DNA of 49,228 bases from positions 1 through 49,228 of the forward strand of contig JAEUKE010000281.1 in the NCBI GenBank assembly GCA_016794345.1. Direction: 5' to 3'. Shown one piece after another: positions 8,604 through 17,960 of the stretch. The stretch is from Myxococcales bacterium. GTDB lineage: Bacteria > Myxococcota_A > Polyangia > Polyangiales > Polyangiaceae. The position numbers and the translations under genes are program-made. Under the pieces are notes generated by a model. It saw only the letters and a list, made by a program, of their open reading frames with translations, was not told where the DNA came from and ran no database searches. The number at the start of each line of letters is the position of its first letter. Positions within the stretch are counted from its first letter, which is position 1.

Positions 8604-9421
8604 TTGCACTCGGCCGGAAGGCCGATGCCCTTGGCCGCTGCCTGGATCGCGCGAATGGCGGCGGCGGTGTCGGGGTTCGACAGCGCCGCCTTGCAGGCGC
8701 CGATCGCGAGCAGGTAGCCGCCCTTCTTGTCGGGCGGCGCGGAGATGGAGTACTGCTCGAGGGCCTTGCAACAAGCGGCGACGCTCGAGCCTTGCTGCGC
8801 GGCTCTGACGATCGATCGCAGCGAGCCGAAGAGGCTCGCGTCGTCGGCGCCCTGCTCCCAGGCGACGAGGACGAAGAGCCCTTCGCCATAGACCATCGCC
8901 GCCTTGATCGAGCCCTCCCCCTTCTTGCAGAGGCCGTCGGCGCCGGACCCCGGCAGCTTGTCTTTCCCGATCGTGAGCGACTCGGCCGGGTTCCACTGAC
9001 AGTCCTTGAGGCCGAGCGCTTCGACCGCCTTGTCGAGCTTCTCGGCGCCGCCAGCCGCCGCGCCCAGGCTTGACTTCTTGTCGGCCGACGTGACGACGGT
9101 CGTTTCGCCCTTCGTGGTCTGCCAGTCCTTGGGAGTCTGGAGCGTCGCCTTCGCTCCCGAGACGGCGAGCGCGGTCCCGGTGAGGCCGTCTTCACGATTG
9201 TCGACCTCTGCCTTCACGCGCGCGTCGACGCCGGGCTTCGTGTCGCCCTTGTCGATCTTCACCGAGGCGGACGCCGGGGGCTGCGCCGCCGACGTCGTCG
9301 GCTTCGCGCTCGTCGCCGGCTTCGAAGAGGACGCGGATCCACTATCGTCCGCGTCGCCCCCCGAGGAGCACGCGAGCAAAGTCGACAGGAGGCCGATGGC
9401 GAGAGCCGAACGGGAGATCAT
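8600..9421 (-). CDS. Lipoprotein, unknown function
   Basis: 273 aa. The signal peptide ends in a lipobox (TLLAC, Cys18), followed by a Ser/Gly/Asp/Ala linker. The C-terminal 180 residues fall in two parts: a beta-rich segment with three cysteines (GTALAVSGAKATLQ to GSGADGLCKKGEG) and an Ala-rich helical segment with CCKALEQY and a final ECK. It overlaps the next gene by GTGA and starts 18 bp after the acyltransferase stop, so it is the middle of a compact operon. No functional family is recognised. Confidence 0.78.
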   Translation of the reverse strand: MISRSALAIGLLSTLLACSSGGDADDSGSASSSKPATSAKPTTSAAQPPASASVKIDKGDTKPGVDARVKAEVDNREDGLTGTALAVSGAKATLQTPKDWQTTKGETTVVTSADKKSSLGAAAGGAEKLDKAVEALGLKDCQWNPAESLTIGKDKLPGSGADGLCKKGEGSIKAAMVYGEGLFVLVAWEQGADDASLFGSLRSIVRAAQQGSSVAACCKALEQYSISAPPDKKGGYLLAIGACKAALSNPDTAAAIRAIQAAAKGIGLPAECK

Positions 9422-9439
9422 CGGCGATAGGGTAGCCGA

Positions 9440-10435
9440 CTACCTGGAGCTCCGCCCAGCCGGCCGGCGATCCTGGGGGCGCCCCAGCAGGAACCGGCGC
9501 CCAGCGCTCAAACGATCGAGGATCGCCTGCATTCGATCCTCCACCTCGCGGTAGAGGGTGTCCAGAAGCGCCGGATCGTCGGCGGCCTCGGGCCCCAGCG
9601 CGGGCCAGCGGATGGGCTCGCCGAAGGCGAGCGTGGTCTGGGCCGGCAAGGGGAGGTACGGGACGAACCCGGGCGTCACGCCCCAGGGGAGCGCCAGGAC
9701 CAGCGGGAGCACCTCGGTCCGCGCGAGCGCGTGCGCGTGGACGAGGCGCGCGAGTCGGTCGCCGCGCGAGAGCACGATGAGCTGCTCGTGTGTGCCCGCG
9801 GAGACGACCGGCACGATCGGCACGCCAGCTCGGAGCGCGAGCTTGAGGAAGCCCTTGCGACCGCCGAGGACCACCCGCGCGCGGTCGCGAAACGGGCGGA
9901 ACGCGTCGTAGTCCGACCCGGGATAGACGAGCAGGCAGCCGCCTTGCTCGAAGGCGCGCTGCGCGCTCTCGTGGCTGGCGCGGAGCATGCCGACCTTCGA
10001 CGCGTACTTCTCCAGCGTGGGGTCGTCGAAGAGGAAGTCGTGAACGAGCGCGTGCACCGCGCGGTCGGGGCCGTGGTGATCGTGGATCGCGAGCGCGGTG
10101 AAGAACCCGTCCATCGGCAGGAGGCCGCCGTTGTGGTTGCCGACGAGCAGGACGGGGCCGCGGACGGGGACGTTCTCTACGTCCTCCACGCGCAGCCGGA
10201 AGTAGTCCTTCGCGAAGATGCGAACGATGTCGAGCACGACCCCGACGAGCTCGGCATCTCGGACGGCGGGGTCGTGGGCGGTGTCGTGCCGGGCGCTGCC
10301 GGTGGCGCGATGGAACGCGAAGGTCAAGAAGCGCGCGATCAGCCGATGCGGCGAGACGAACAGCTCGCGATCCTCTACCGGGACCAGGCGCTCCACGCGG
10401 CGTAACCAGTCTTCGAAGTCTGCGACGACGCCCAA
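9440..10435 (-). CDS. Lysophospholipid acyltransferase (PlsC/MGAT-like) family protein
   Basis: 331 aa if translation starts at the TTG at 10435, which has GGTGG about 6 nt upstream. No in-frame ATG or GTG lies near the start of the conserved region, and longer versions run into the repeats at 10515-10597. The acyltransferase core shows PVLLVGNHNGGLLPMDG (His101 as catalytic base, Asp109) and the second block LVYPGSDYDAFRPF (169-181), comparable to the FPEGTRS block of PlsC enzymes. Blocks GVPIVPVVSAGTHEQL and LALPWGVTPGFVPYLPLP follow, as in the MGAT-like branch. It probably transfers acyl chains from CoA to a lysolipid or glycerolipid at the inner membrane. It heads a likely operon with three lipoproteins. 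The start codon is the main uncertainty. Confidence 0.85.
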   Translation of the reverse strand: MGVVADFEDWLRRVERLVPVEDRELFVSPHRLIARFLTFAFHRATGSARHDTAHDPAVRDAELVGVVLDIVRIFAKDYFRLRVEDVENVPVRGPVLLVGNHNGGLLPMDGFFTALAIHDHHGPDRAVHALVHDFLFDDPTLEKYASKVGMLRASHESAQRAFEQGGCLLVYPGSDYDAFRPFRDRARVVLGGRKGFLKLALRAGVPIVPVVSAGTHEQLIVLSRGDRLARLVHAHALARTEVLPLVLALPWGVTPGFVPYLPLPAQTTLAFGEPIRWPALGPEAADDPALLDTLYREVEDRMQAILDRLSAGRRFLLGRPQDRRPAGRSSR

Positions 10436-10514
10436 GCCCGCCCACCATGCACGGCATGCACCAAGGTGGAACGCGAGCGCCCGAAGCAGACCTGGTCGAC
10501 ATCGCGAGGCCGAG

Positions 10515-10538
10515 GTGCAGACGTGTGCACCTCTGCAC
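10515..10538. repeat. 24-bp imperfect palindrome, copy 1
   Basis: Arms GTGCAGA (10515-10521) and TCTGCAC (10532-10538) with an internal CGTGTGCACC. Two mismatched pairs across the full dyad. It is nearly identical to copy 2 (one base different over 26 bp), 59 bp away. It lies in the 245-bp gap between fumarase and the acyltransferase, upstream of the latter. Confidence 0.7.
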
Positions 10539-10573
10539 GCGAGAGAGCAGGCCAAGACCCCGCGGATTCCGGC

Positions 10574-10597
10574 GTGCAGACGTGCGCACCTCTGCAC
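10574..10597. repeat. 24-bp imperfect palindrome, copy 2
   Basis: Same arms as copy 1, with an internal CGTGCGCACC; only one mismatched pair in the 12+12 dyad. The rest of the 10436-10680 gap holds no gene that I can support. The pair could be operators for the acyltransferase operon, a duplicated mobile palindrome, or mRNA hairpins. Confidence 0.7.
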
Positions 10598-10680
10598 GCC
10601 GGGAGCCGAGCGGGGACAGCCCGGCGCCGAACGCAGGCGCCGGCTGCGATCGAGCTTCGAGGAGCTTGGCAAGCCATGCG

Positions 10681-12075
10681 TCAGCCGCGCAGGCCGTGCG
10701 GCCGGATCATCGCCGACGGGTCGAGCCAACGGTCGAGATCGGCCTCGCTCGCCGCCTCGAGGGCGAGCGCTGCCTCCCGGAGGGTGGTGCCCTCGGCGTG
10801 GGCCTTCTTGGCGATCGCGGCGGCCGCGTCGTAGCCGATGTGGGGGGTGAGCGCGGTCACCAGCATGAGAGAGCGCTCGAGGAGCTCGGCGATTCGCCTG
10901 GTGTCGGGCTCGAGCCCTCGGACCGCGTGTCGCTCGAACGAGCGCATGCCGTCGGTGAGCAGCTGCGCGCTCTGACCGAAGACGTGGACGAGGAGCGGCT
11001 TGTAGGCCTGGAGCTGGAAGTGACCCTGGCTCCCTGCAACGCTGACGGTTACGTCATTTCCGATGACCTGACACGCGACCATGGCGAGCGCCTCGGCCTG
11101 GGTCGGGTTGACCTTGCCCGGCATGATGGAGCTGCCCGGCTCGTTCTCCGGCAGGAGGAGCTCCCCGATGCCGCTGCGGGGACCCGAAGCGAGCAGGCGG
11201 ATGTCGTTGGCGATCTTGGTCAGGGTCACGGCGAGCACCTTGAGCGCTCCGTGCGCGGCGACGAGGGGATCGTGTGTCGCCTGGGCGAAGAACTTGTTGG
11301 GAGCCGAAACGATCGGCTCGCCGGTGAGGCTCGCGAGCTCCCGGGCTACGCTGTCCGCGAAGCCGGGAGGCGCGTTGAGCCCGGTGCCGACAGCGGTGCC
11401 GCCCAGGGCGATCTGCTGGAGGGCGGGGATGGTCGCCTCGATACACGCCTGGGCGTGCTCGAGCTGCGCCACGAACGCCGAGAGCTCCTGACCGACCGTG
11501 AGCGGCACGGCGTCCATCAGGTGGGTGCGGCCCACCTTGACGAGGCTCGGGTAGGCCTCGCTTTTGTCCGCGAAGGCGCGGCGGAGCTCGGAGAGCGCCG
11601 GCAAGACGCCGCCACGGAGCGCGTCGAGGGCGAAGAGGTGCATCGCCGTCGGAAACGCGTCGTTCGACGACTGCGAACGGTTCACGTCGTCGTTCGGGTG
11701 CACCAGCCGGCCCGGCCCGCGCGGGCCGCCGAGCAGCTCGCTCGCGCGGTTGGCGAGCACCTCGTTTACGTTCATGTTCGTCTGGGTGCCGGACCCGGTC
11801 TGCCAGACCGAGAGCGGAAAGTCCTCGGGGTGTGCGCCCCCGAGGACCTCGTCTGCCGCGCGGACGATGGCCCGGCTCTTGTCGGCCGAGAGCACGCCGA
11901 GCGACTCGTTGACGACGGCGGCGGCTCGTTTGACCTGCACGAGAGCTCGAATGAGGCCTCGAGGCATCCGCTCCTGGCCGATCGCGAAGTGCTCCAGGCT
12001 GCGCTGGGTTTGTGCTCCGTAGAGCCGTGCCTCCGGCACCTCGACGGGGCCCATGCTGTCGCGTTCGATCCTCAT
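10681..12075 (-). CDS. fumC: Class II fumarate hydratase
   Basis: 464 aa, the usual length. Catalyses the reversible hydration of fumarate to L-malate in the TCA cycle; a cytosolic homotetramer. It shows all the superfamily blocks: TGSGTQTNMNVNEV (93-106), SSNDAFPTAMH (136-146), GRTHLMDAVPLTVGQE (182-197, His185 as acid) and the signature GSSIMPGKVNPTQ (314-326) carrying the catalytic serine loop. The start ATG at 12075 gives the standard MRIERDSMG N-terminus seen in fumarases. It is divergent from a lipoprotein-MlaE pair with only 39 bp between starts. The downstream acyltransferase on the same strand is separated by 245 bp with two palindromes, so it is probably its own transcription unit. 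Confidence 0.97.
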   Translation of the reverse strand: MRIERDSMGPVEVPEARLYGAQTQRSLEHFAIGQERMPRGLIRALVQVKRAAAVVNESLGVLSADKSRAIVRAADEVLGGAHPEDFPLSVWQTGSGTQTNMNVNEVLANRASELLGGPRGPGRLVHPNDDVNRSQSSNDAFPTAMHLFALDALRGGVLPALSELRRAFADKSEAYPSLVKVGRTHLMDAVPLTVGQELSAFVAQLEHAQACIEATIPALQQIALGGTAVGTGLNAPPGFADSVARELASLTGEPIVSAPNKFFAQATHDPLVAAHGALKVLAVTLTKIANDIRLLASGPRSGIGELLLPENEPGSSIMPGKVNPTQAEALAMVACQVIGNDVTVSVAGSQGHFQLQAYKPLLVHVFGQSAQLLTDGMRSFERHAVRGLEPDTRRIAELLERSLMLVTALTPHIGYDAAAAIAKKAHAEGTTLREAALALEAASEADLDRWLDPSAMIRPHGLRG

Positions 12076-12114
12076 GTCTCGCCTCGCTTGCCTGTGTGGT
12101 ACCGTGCCGAACGA

Positions 12115-12672
12115 ATGATCGCACCTCGATGGGCGACCAATCGAGCGCCCCTGTGGGGCGCTGCCCGGGCGACGGCTATCTGCGCGCTCTCCGTGGCGGC
12201 GTGCCTCACGGGCTGCGCGAGCACCTTCGACGGGAGCACCTACCGAGGCAGCGGGTTCGTGTTCGAGGTGCCCCCCGCACCGGCGAGCTGGCAGCGGATG
12301 GATGTGTCGGACGCCGCGCTCACCTACGAAGACGCAGCGACAGGCGCGACGATCCTCGTGAACGGGCGTTGCGACCGCGACGGCGAGGACGTGCCGCTGA
12401 GGTCTTTGACCCAGCACCTCTTCATCTATTTCACCGACCGCGAGATCCACGAGGAGAAGGTGGTCCCGTTCGACGGACGCGAGGCGATGCGGACGGATAT
12501 CACGGCCAAGCTCGACGGCGTGCAGCGCCGGTTCGTCGTGTGGGTCATGAAGAAGGACAAGTGTGTCTACGATCTGACCTACATCGCGCCGCCGGACAGG
12601 TTCGACACCGGCGTGCCGGCGTTCGACACGTGGGCGTCGGGCTTTCGCGCACGGCGTGAGGGCGGGGAATGA
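12115..12672 (+). CDS. Lipoprotein cotranscribed with MlaE permease
   Basis: 185 aa. Signal sequence with lipobox LTGC (Cys34). The mature domain is beta-rich with conserved-looking blocks (GSGFVFEVPPAPASWQRM, ATILVNGRCDRDGEDVPLRSLTQHL, FVVWVMKKDKCVYDLTYIAPP). This looks like a small periplasmic domain of the kind found in Polyangia next to MlaE genes. The stop overlaps the ATG of mlaE (ATGA at 12669-12672), so the two are translationally coupled. That suggests a role with the lipid transporter, for example as an outer-membrane or periplasmic accessory. Function not proven by any motif. Confidence 0.8.
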   Translation: MIAPRWATNRAPLWGAARATAICALSVAACLTGCASTFDGSTYRGSGFVFEVPPAPASWQRMDVSDAALTYEDAATGATILVNGRCDRDGEDVPLRSLTQHLFIYFTDREIHEEKVVPFDGREAMRTDITAKLDGVQRRFVVWVMKKDKCVYDLTYIAPPDRFDTGVPAFDTWASGFRARREGGE

Positions 12673-13592
12673 CGTCGGATCGCCCCCCCGACTCGCACCC
12701 CGACGGGCGTGACCTGATCGGGCCTCCGTCGCAGCCCCCGCGCTCCGTCCCGCCGCCGCCGGAGAGCCGCCATTCGCTCCCGCCGATCGCGAAGCACGTC
12801 GAGCCCGGGGTGATCGACAAGGCCGTCTTCGGCATCGCCTCGTTTTTCGCCCACTTCGGCCACGCGATGCGCATGACCGCCGGAGCGCTCTCCTCCATGT
12901 GGCGCAGACCGTTCGAGCTTCGCTCGACGATCTACCAGTTCGAGTCGCTCGGCGTGAAATCGATGTCCATCGCCGCGCTCACGGCCATCTTCGTCGGGAT
13001 GGTCATGGCGGTGCAGTTTGCGTTCGGCCTGCAGCGCTTCGGCGGCATGGAGTACACCGGGCGCATCGTGGGCGTGAGCTTCTCGCGCGAGCTGGCGCCC
13101 ACGCTCACGTCTGTCGTGGTCGGTGGTCGGATCGCCTCGGGTATCGCGGCCGAGCTCGGCTCCATGGCGGTCACCGAGCAGATCGACGCCATCCGCAGCC
13201 TCGGCGCCGACCCGCTGAAGAAGCTGGTGCTCCCGCGGCTCCTGGCCTGCACCCTGGTGATGCCGCTGCTCTGCTCTTTCGCGCTCGTCCTCGGCTTCTC
13301 GGGCGCGATGATCATCACGGACATCGAGTTCGGGATCCCCTCCACCTTCTTCCTCAAGACCGCGCTCACCACGGTGAACTTCCGCGACTTCTACAGCGGC
13401 ATGTTCAAGACACCGTTCTTCGGCGCGCTGATCGCGATCATCGGCTGTCACTACGGGATCACGACGCGCGGCGGGACGGAAGGCGTCGGGCACTCGACGA
13501 CCTCCGCAGTCGTGACCACCTCGATCGGGATCCTCGTCATCGACTTCTTCCTGACCAAGGTGTCGTTCCTGCTCTGGCCCGCCTACTTCTGA
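12669..13592 (+). CDS. mlaE: MlaE-family ABC transporter permease (lipid transport)
   Basis: 307 aa with a Pro-rich cytoplasmic extension of about 45 residues before the usual start of the family. The permease has about five hydrophobic segments. The conserved MlaE elements are FSRELAPTLTSVVVGGRIASGIAAELGSM (138-166) and the cytoplasmic coupling loop TEQIDAIRSLGADPLKKLVLPR (169-190). The family forms the membrane part of phospholipid/sterol-transporting MCE systems that maintain outer-membrane lipid asymmetry. The partner ATPase (MlaF) and MCE protein (MlaD) are not in this window: the next gene is a thiolase 71 bp away. The complex must be completed by genes elsewhere. Confidence 0.93.
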   Translation: MTSDRPPDSHPDGRDLIGPPSQPPRSVPPPPESRHSLPPIAKHVEPGVIDKAVFGIASFFAHFGHAMRMTAGALSSMWRRPFELRSTIYQFESLGVKSMSIAALTAIFVGMVMAVQFAFGLQRFGGMEYTGRIVGVSFSRELAPTLTSVVVGGRIASGIAAELGSMAVTEQIDAIRSLGADPLKKLVLPRLLACTLVMPLLCSFALVLGFSGAMIITDIEFGIPSTFFLKTALTTVNFRDFYSGMFKTPFFGALIAIIGCHYGITTRGGTEGVGHSTTSAVVTTSIGILVIDFFLTKVSFLLWPAYF

Positions 13593-13663
13593 GCTCCGCC
13601 AGGCCGGCGCTTGGGGAGGGGTGGGAGCGGCGCATGGGCGCTCCGTGCGGTAGGATGCGCCGC

Positions 13664-14899
<1,236 letters not shown>

Positions 14900-15026
14900 A
14901 CCGGCCGTCGAGCTGCCCGGCCGGCCGAGCCACGAGAAACCGAACGCCGGCCAGGCGACCGTACCACTGGCGCCCGAGGCCCGCGCCGAGCCCCGGAGGG
15001 CCCGTGCCCGGTATCGTCTCCTGCCT

Positions 15027-15048
15027 GGCGGGGTTTGAAAACGCCGCC
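15027..15048. promoter_or_regulatory. 22-bp imperfect palindrome upstream of kinase
   Basis: GGCGGGGTTT (15027-15036), GA, AAACGCCGCC (15039-15048), with a single mismatched pair. It lies in the 246-bp gap between the thiolase stop and the kinase start, about 100 bp before the kinase ATG. It has an AT core in a GC-rich region, as operators often do. No promoter hexamers are convincing in this gap. Confidence 0.35.
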
Positions 15049-15145
15049 TGGCCCGGGCTGACGGGTGGATATCCCGGCCGGGTCGGAGCCGCACCCAGGA
15101 TAGGGTTTGACCTGAGCGGCCTGGTTCGGTTGACTCACCCGCTGG

Positions 15146-16840
15146 ATGAAGCGTGGCGGCCAGGTCCTAGCCGGACGATACGAGCTGCGCCGCCACCTGA
15201 CGAGCGGGGGCATGAGCGAGATCTGGATCGGCGAGCACCTCTCGCTCCGGATGCCCATCGTCGTCAAGCTGATGAAGCCGCGCGGCGAGGGCGTGGCCGA
15301 GTACGTCGAGCGCTTCGCCCGTGAGGCCCGGGCGGTCGCCCGGCTGCGCAGCCCCCACGTTGTCTCCATCCTGGACTACGGCGCCGACGACGGGACTCCG
15401 TTCATCGTGATGGAGCTCCTGGAGGGGACGGATCTCCTGGAGCTCCTGCAGCGACGCCCGCGCCTCGAGCCCGGTGAGGCGACGACGCTCGTCGATCAGG
15501 TGGCCAAGGCGCTGGGTGTCGCACACGCCGTCGGCATCACCCACCGCGACATCAAGCCGCGGAATCTGTTCCTCGCCACCGCGGGCGAGGAGGACGTGGT
15601 CCTGAAGGTGCTCGACTTCGGCATCGCCGGGATGAGCGCATCGGAGCGCATCACGGCGGCGGACGCCGTCCTCGGATCGCCGTTTTACATGAGCCCCGAG
15701 CAGCTCCGGAGCATGCCCCTCGACCCGCAGGTCGACCTCTGGGCGCTGGCCGTGGTCGCGTTTCGCCTCGTCACCGGGGAGCTGCCGTTCGAGGGCGAGA
15801 CGGTGGTCGAGGTCTGCGAGCGCATCATGCGGTTCGAGCGGCGCCGCGTCCCCCCGACCACCCCTCGCGCCGAGCTACTCGACTCGTTCTTCGCGAGGGC
15901 GTTCGCCCGCTCGCCCGCCGAGCGCTTCAGCTCGGTGAAGGACCTGGCCGACACCTTTCGGCGCATCGCGGGCCCACCCAGCGCCATCGATCACCTGCTC
16001 GACATGGTGCCCGACGCCCCCACCCTCGAGTCGCGGCGCAACGACGACATCATCGAGCGTGTGCGCCAGAGGCGAGCGCGGCAGGCCGAGAGAGAGATGA
16101 CGACGACCGACGTCACACCGCTCGAGACCCCGACCGAGATCCGGATGGACGATCAGGTCGTGGCGCCCGTGACCCTCGACGACGCGCCGACCTTCGTCGA
16201 GGAGCCCTCGACGTTCGTGCCGACCGAGACCATCGCGTCCGAGCCATCGACCACGTCGAAAATGACGGTTCAGCCCTCTTCACCACCCGAGCCGGCTCCA
16301 CGACCGGGAGCGCCGAGACCGGGCGCCGCGCCACGGCCCGCGGCTCGGCGCGGCACCGCGCCACGCGCCGCTGGGATCGCGCCCGCGCGGGCCGCCGTCC
16401 CCGCCTTGCCCGAGGCGGAGCAGGCTCCGGAGGTCGCAACGGTGCCGACCCTGCCGCTCGGGCCGGTCCCCGTTCCGCTCGTCGCGACACCGGCGCCATC
16501 CCGCCCGCCGGCGATGCCGCCGGTGCCCGTTGCGCCTTCCCGCCCGCCCGGACCGCTCTCGCCTTCTCCGTCCTCGCGCCCCGCCCCGGCTTCGACCTCG
16601 ACGCCGCCCGCCACGATCTCCCTCTCCCCGTCGGTCAAGGCGCCGACTCCGACGTTTGGGCCGCGCCCGCCGATCGATCTGCCGAGGGGACTGCAGCCGC
16701 CGTCGACGTCAGCGGGCTTCGACGACAGCACGGACGTGCGCCGGCAGCTCGGCGTCGGCCCGCCCGCCTGGCAGCTCATCGCGGGCTTCCTGACGCTCGT
16801 GATCCTGGCCTCGCTGGCGGTCTACGCCGTGATCCGCTGA
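15146..16840 (+). CDS. Ser/Thr protein kinase with Pro-rich linker and C-terminal membrane anchor
   Basis: 564 aa. Kinase domain about 10-280: SGGMSEIWIG glycine loop, Lys41, HRDIKPRN (133-140), DFG (157-159), SPFYMSPEQ. Then an acidic Thr-rich segment with DAPTFVEEPSTFVPTE (347-361), a long Pro/Ala/Ser region (about 375-520) and a single transmembrane helix at the extreme C-terminus (about 544-563). There is thus almost no extracytoplasmic domain; such kinases usually need a partner for sensing. The kinase lacks an obvious ribosome-binding site at the ATG 15146. A lipoprotein gene starts 24 bp downstream and is probably cotranscribed. Confidence 0.93.
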   Translation: MKRGGQVLAGRYELRRHLTSGGMSEIWIGEHLSLRMPIVVKLMKPRGEGVAEYVERFAREARAVARLRSPHVVSILDYGADDGTPFIVMELLEGTDLLELLQRRPRLEPGEATTLVDQVAKALGVAHAVGITHRDIKPRNLFLATAGEEDVVLKVLDFGIAGMSASERITAADAVLGSPFYMSPEQLRSMPLDPQVDLWALAVVAFRLVTGELPFEGETVVEVCERIMRFERRRVPPTTPRAELLDSFFARAFARSPAERFSSVKDLADTFRRIAGPPSAIDHLLDMVPDAPTLESRRNDDIIERVRQRRARQAEREMTTTDVTPLETPTEIRMDDQVVAPVTLDDAPTFVEEPSTFVPTETIASEPSTTSKMTVQPSSPPEPAPRPGAPRPGAAPRPAARRGTAPRAAGIAPARAAVPALPEAEQAPEVATVPTLPLGPVPVPLVATPAPSRPPAMPPVPVAPSRPPGPLSPSPSSRPAPASTSTPPATISLSPSVKAPTPTFGPRPPIDLPRGLQPPSTSAGFDDSTDVRRQLGVGPPAWQLIAGFLTLVILASLAVYAVIR

Positions 16841-16864
16841 GCCCTTGGGTGTAGAGTGCCCCGC

Positions 16865-17245
16865 ATGCGGCTCCCGGCGCTCGCATTGTCGCTCGCGCTC
16901 GCCGCGTGCGAAGAGCCGTCCGCCGGACCGCCACCCACCGACGAGGACCTGGAGCCCTCTCCCGAGGCGCTCGGCTCGGTGCGCGCCGCGACGGAGACGT
17001 GGGTCATGACGCGCACCGGGGAGAGGTGCGAGGTGACGCGGTCGGTGAACGGCCAGGTCGTGGACACGATGCCGACACGGTACGCGTGCCCCAAAGATCT
17101 CCTGGAAGGCGAGTGGATTCGCATCACCGGCAAGACGTGCATTCGCGAGGGTGGCCCCGCCGAGCGGAAGGTGCCGGTCGTCTGCCCCGACTACCTCTGG
17201 TACGCGAAGCGCGAGCTGAGCCGGATGCGCGAGAGCCAGAGATGA
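16865..17245 (+). CDS. Small lipoprotein
   Basis: 126 aa from the ATG at 16865 (a GTG at 16856 would add MPR). Signal sequence with lipobox LAAC (about Cys17). The mature part has four cysteines (GERCEV, RYACPKD, KTCIREG, VVCPDY), which could form two disulphides in a small beta domain, and it ends in a basic helix. It follows the kinase by 24 bp and is convergent with the endonuclease-like gene, so it is probably in the kinase transcript. No family recognised. Confidence 0.75.
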   Translation: MRLPALALSLALAACEEPSAGPPPTDEDLEPSPEALGSVRAATETWVMTRTGERCEVTRSVNGQVVDTMPTRYACPKDLLEGEWIRITGKTCIREGGPAERKVPVVCPDYLWYAKRELSRMRESQR

Positions 17246-17247
17246 TG

Positions 17248-17261
17248 GCCGCTCAAGCGGC
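17248..17261. terminator. Short palindrome at convergent junction
   Basis: GCCGCT-CA-AGCGGC, starting 3 bases after the lipoprotein stop (TGA 17243-17245) and overlapping the stop of the minus-strand gene (17253-17255). It has no T tract. Possible bidirectional terminator. Confidence 0.3.
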
Positions 17262-17915
17262 GGCTATCTCCGCGACCACCGGCAGATGATCCGACGCGAC
17301 GCGCGCGACGGAGGTGTGATGGGCGCGGAGCCCGTGCACCGCCGCGTCGCTGTAGATCCTGTCGAGCGCGAAGAGCGGCAAGAGCGCCGGGTGCGAGAGC
17401 ACGAGATCACGCGGGCCGAGCTCCGCCTCGAGCGTCCGCGCCACCGGCCCGTGACCGGGCTCGTTGAAATCCCCCATGACGACGCGCCTCGGACCGGCTG
17501 CGCGCAGGACGGCTCGAAGCCTGGAGACCTGCTGGGAGCGCTCCGCTGGCCCGAGCCCGAAATGACAGACGAACACCTCCGCCGTCCCGATGCGCGCGTG
17601 GACGGCGGCGCGCGGCTCACGTCGAGGGATGGAGAGGTCGATCCCGGCCGACGAGGCGATGGGCGAGCGAGAGAGGAGCGCGACACCGTAGTGGCCGCGC
17701 CCCAAGCGGCGCGCCGGCTGGAACACGTGAGACATGCCGAGCGATTCGGCGATCAGCCGAGGTTGATCGCCGCGCGGGCCACCCGGCTCTTCAACCACCT
17801 CCTGCAACCCGACGATCTCGGCATCGATCGAAGCGAGGAGCTCGATCGTGCGGTCGAGATCGCGCGTGAGGTCGATGCCACGTCCTCGCTGGATGTTGTA
17901 CGTCGCGACGAGCAC
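17253..17915 (-). CDS. Endonuclease/exonuclease/phosphatase (EEP) family hydrolase
   Basis: 220 aa, compact for the family. All catalytic positions of the EEP fold are visible: Asn7 (ATYNIQRG), Glu39 (VGLQEV), His118 (VCHFGLG), Asp149 and Asn151 (MGDFNEP), Asp185 (LDRIY) and the Asp209-His210 pair (ASDHLPV). It is a metal-dependent phosphodiesterase or phosphatase acting on nucleic acids, phospholipids or inositol phosphates. There is no signal peptide, so probably cytosolic. The short form with YNIQRG and LDRIY is typical of uncharacterised bacterial EEP members. It is followed upstream on the same strand by the MBL hydrolase (45-bp gap), so the two may be cotranscribed. Confidence 0.92.
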   Translation of the reverse strand: MLVATYNIQRGRGIDLTRDLDRTIELLASIDAEIVGLQEVVEEPGGPRGDQPRLIAESLGMSHVFQPARRLGRGHYGVALLSRSPIASSAGIDLSIPRREPRAAVHARIGTAEVFVCHFGLGPAERSQQVSRLRAVLRAAGPRRVVMGDFNEPGHGPVARTLEAELGPRDLVLSHPALLPLFALDRIYSDAAVHGLRAHHTSVARVASDHLPVVAEIAAA

Positions 17916-17960
17916 GGCGGGTCAACCGGCCGGCGCGGCTCGGCATTCCCGCTCCAGAGC

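Noticed and set aside
10447..12114. In-frame extension upstream of the lipoprotein at 12115
   Set aside because: It runs antisense across fumC, and the lipoprotein signal peptide begins at 12115.
13624..13645. GGAGCG...CGCTCC hairpin between mlaE and the thiolase
   Set aside because: A 9-nt loop and no T tract. Such weak stems are expected often at this GC content.
12899..13663. In-frame extension upstream of the thiolase
   Set aside because: It is the wrong frame of mlaE and lacks thiolase sequence; the family start is at 13664.
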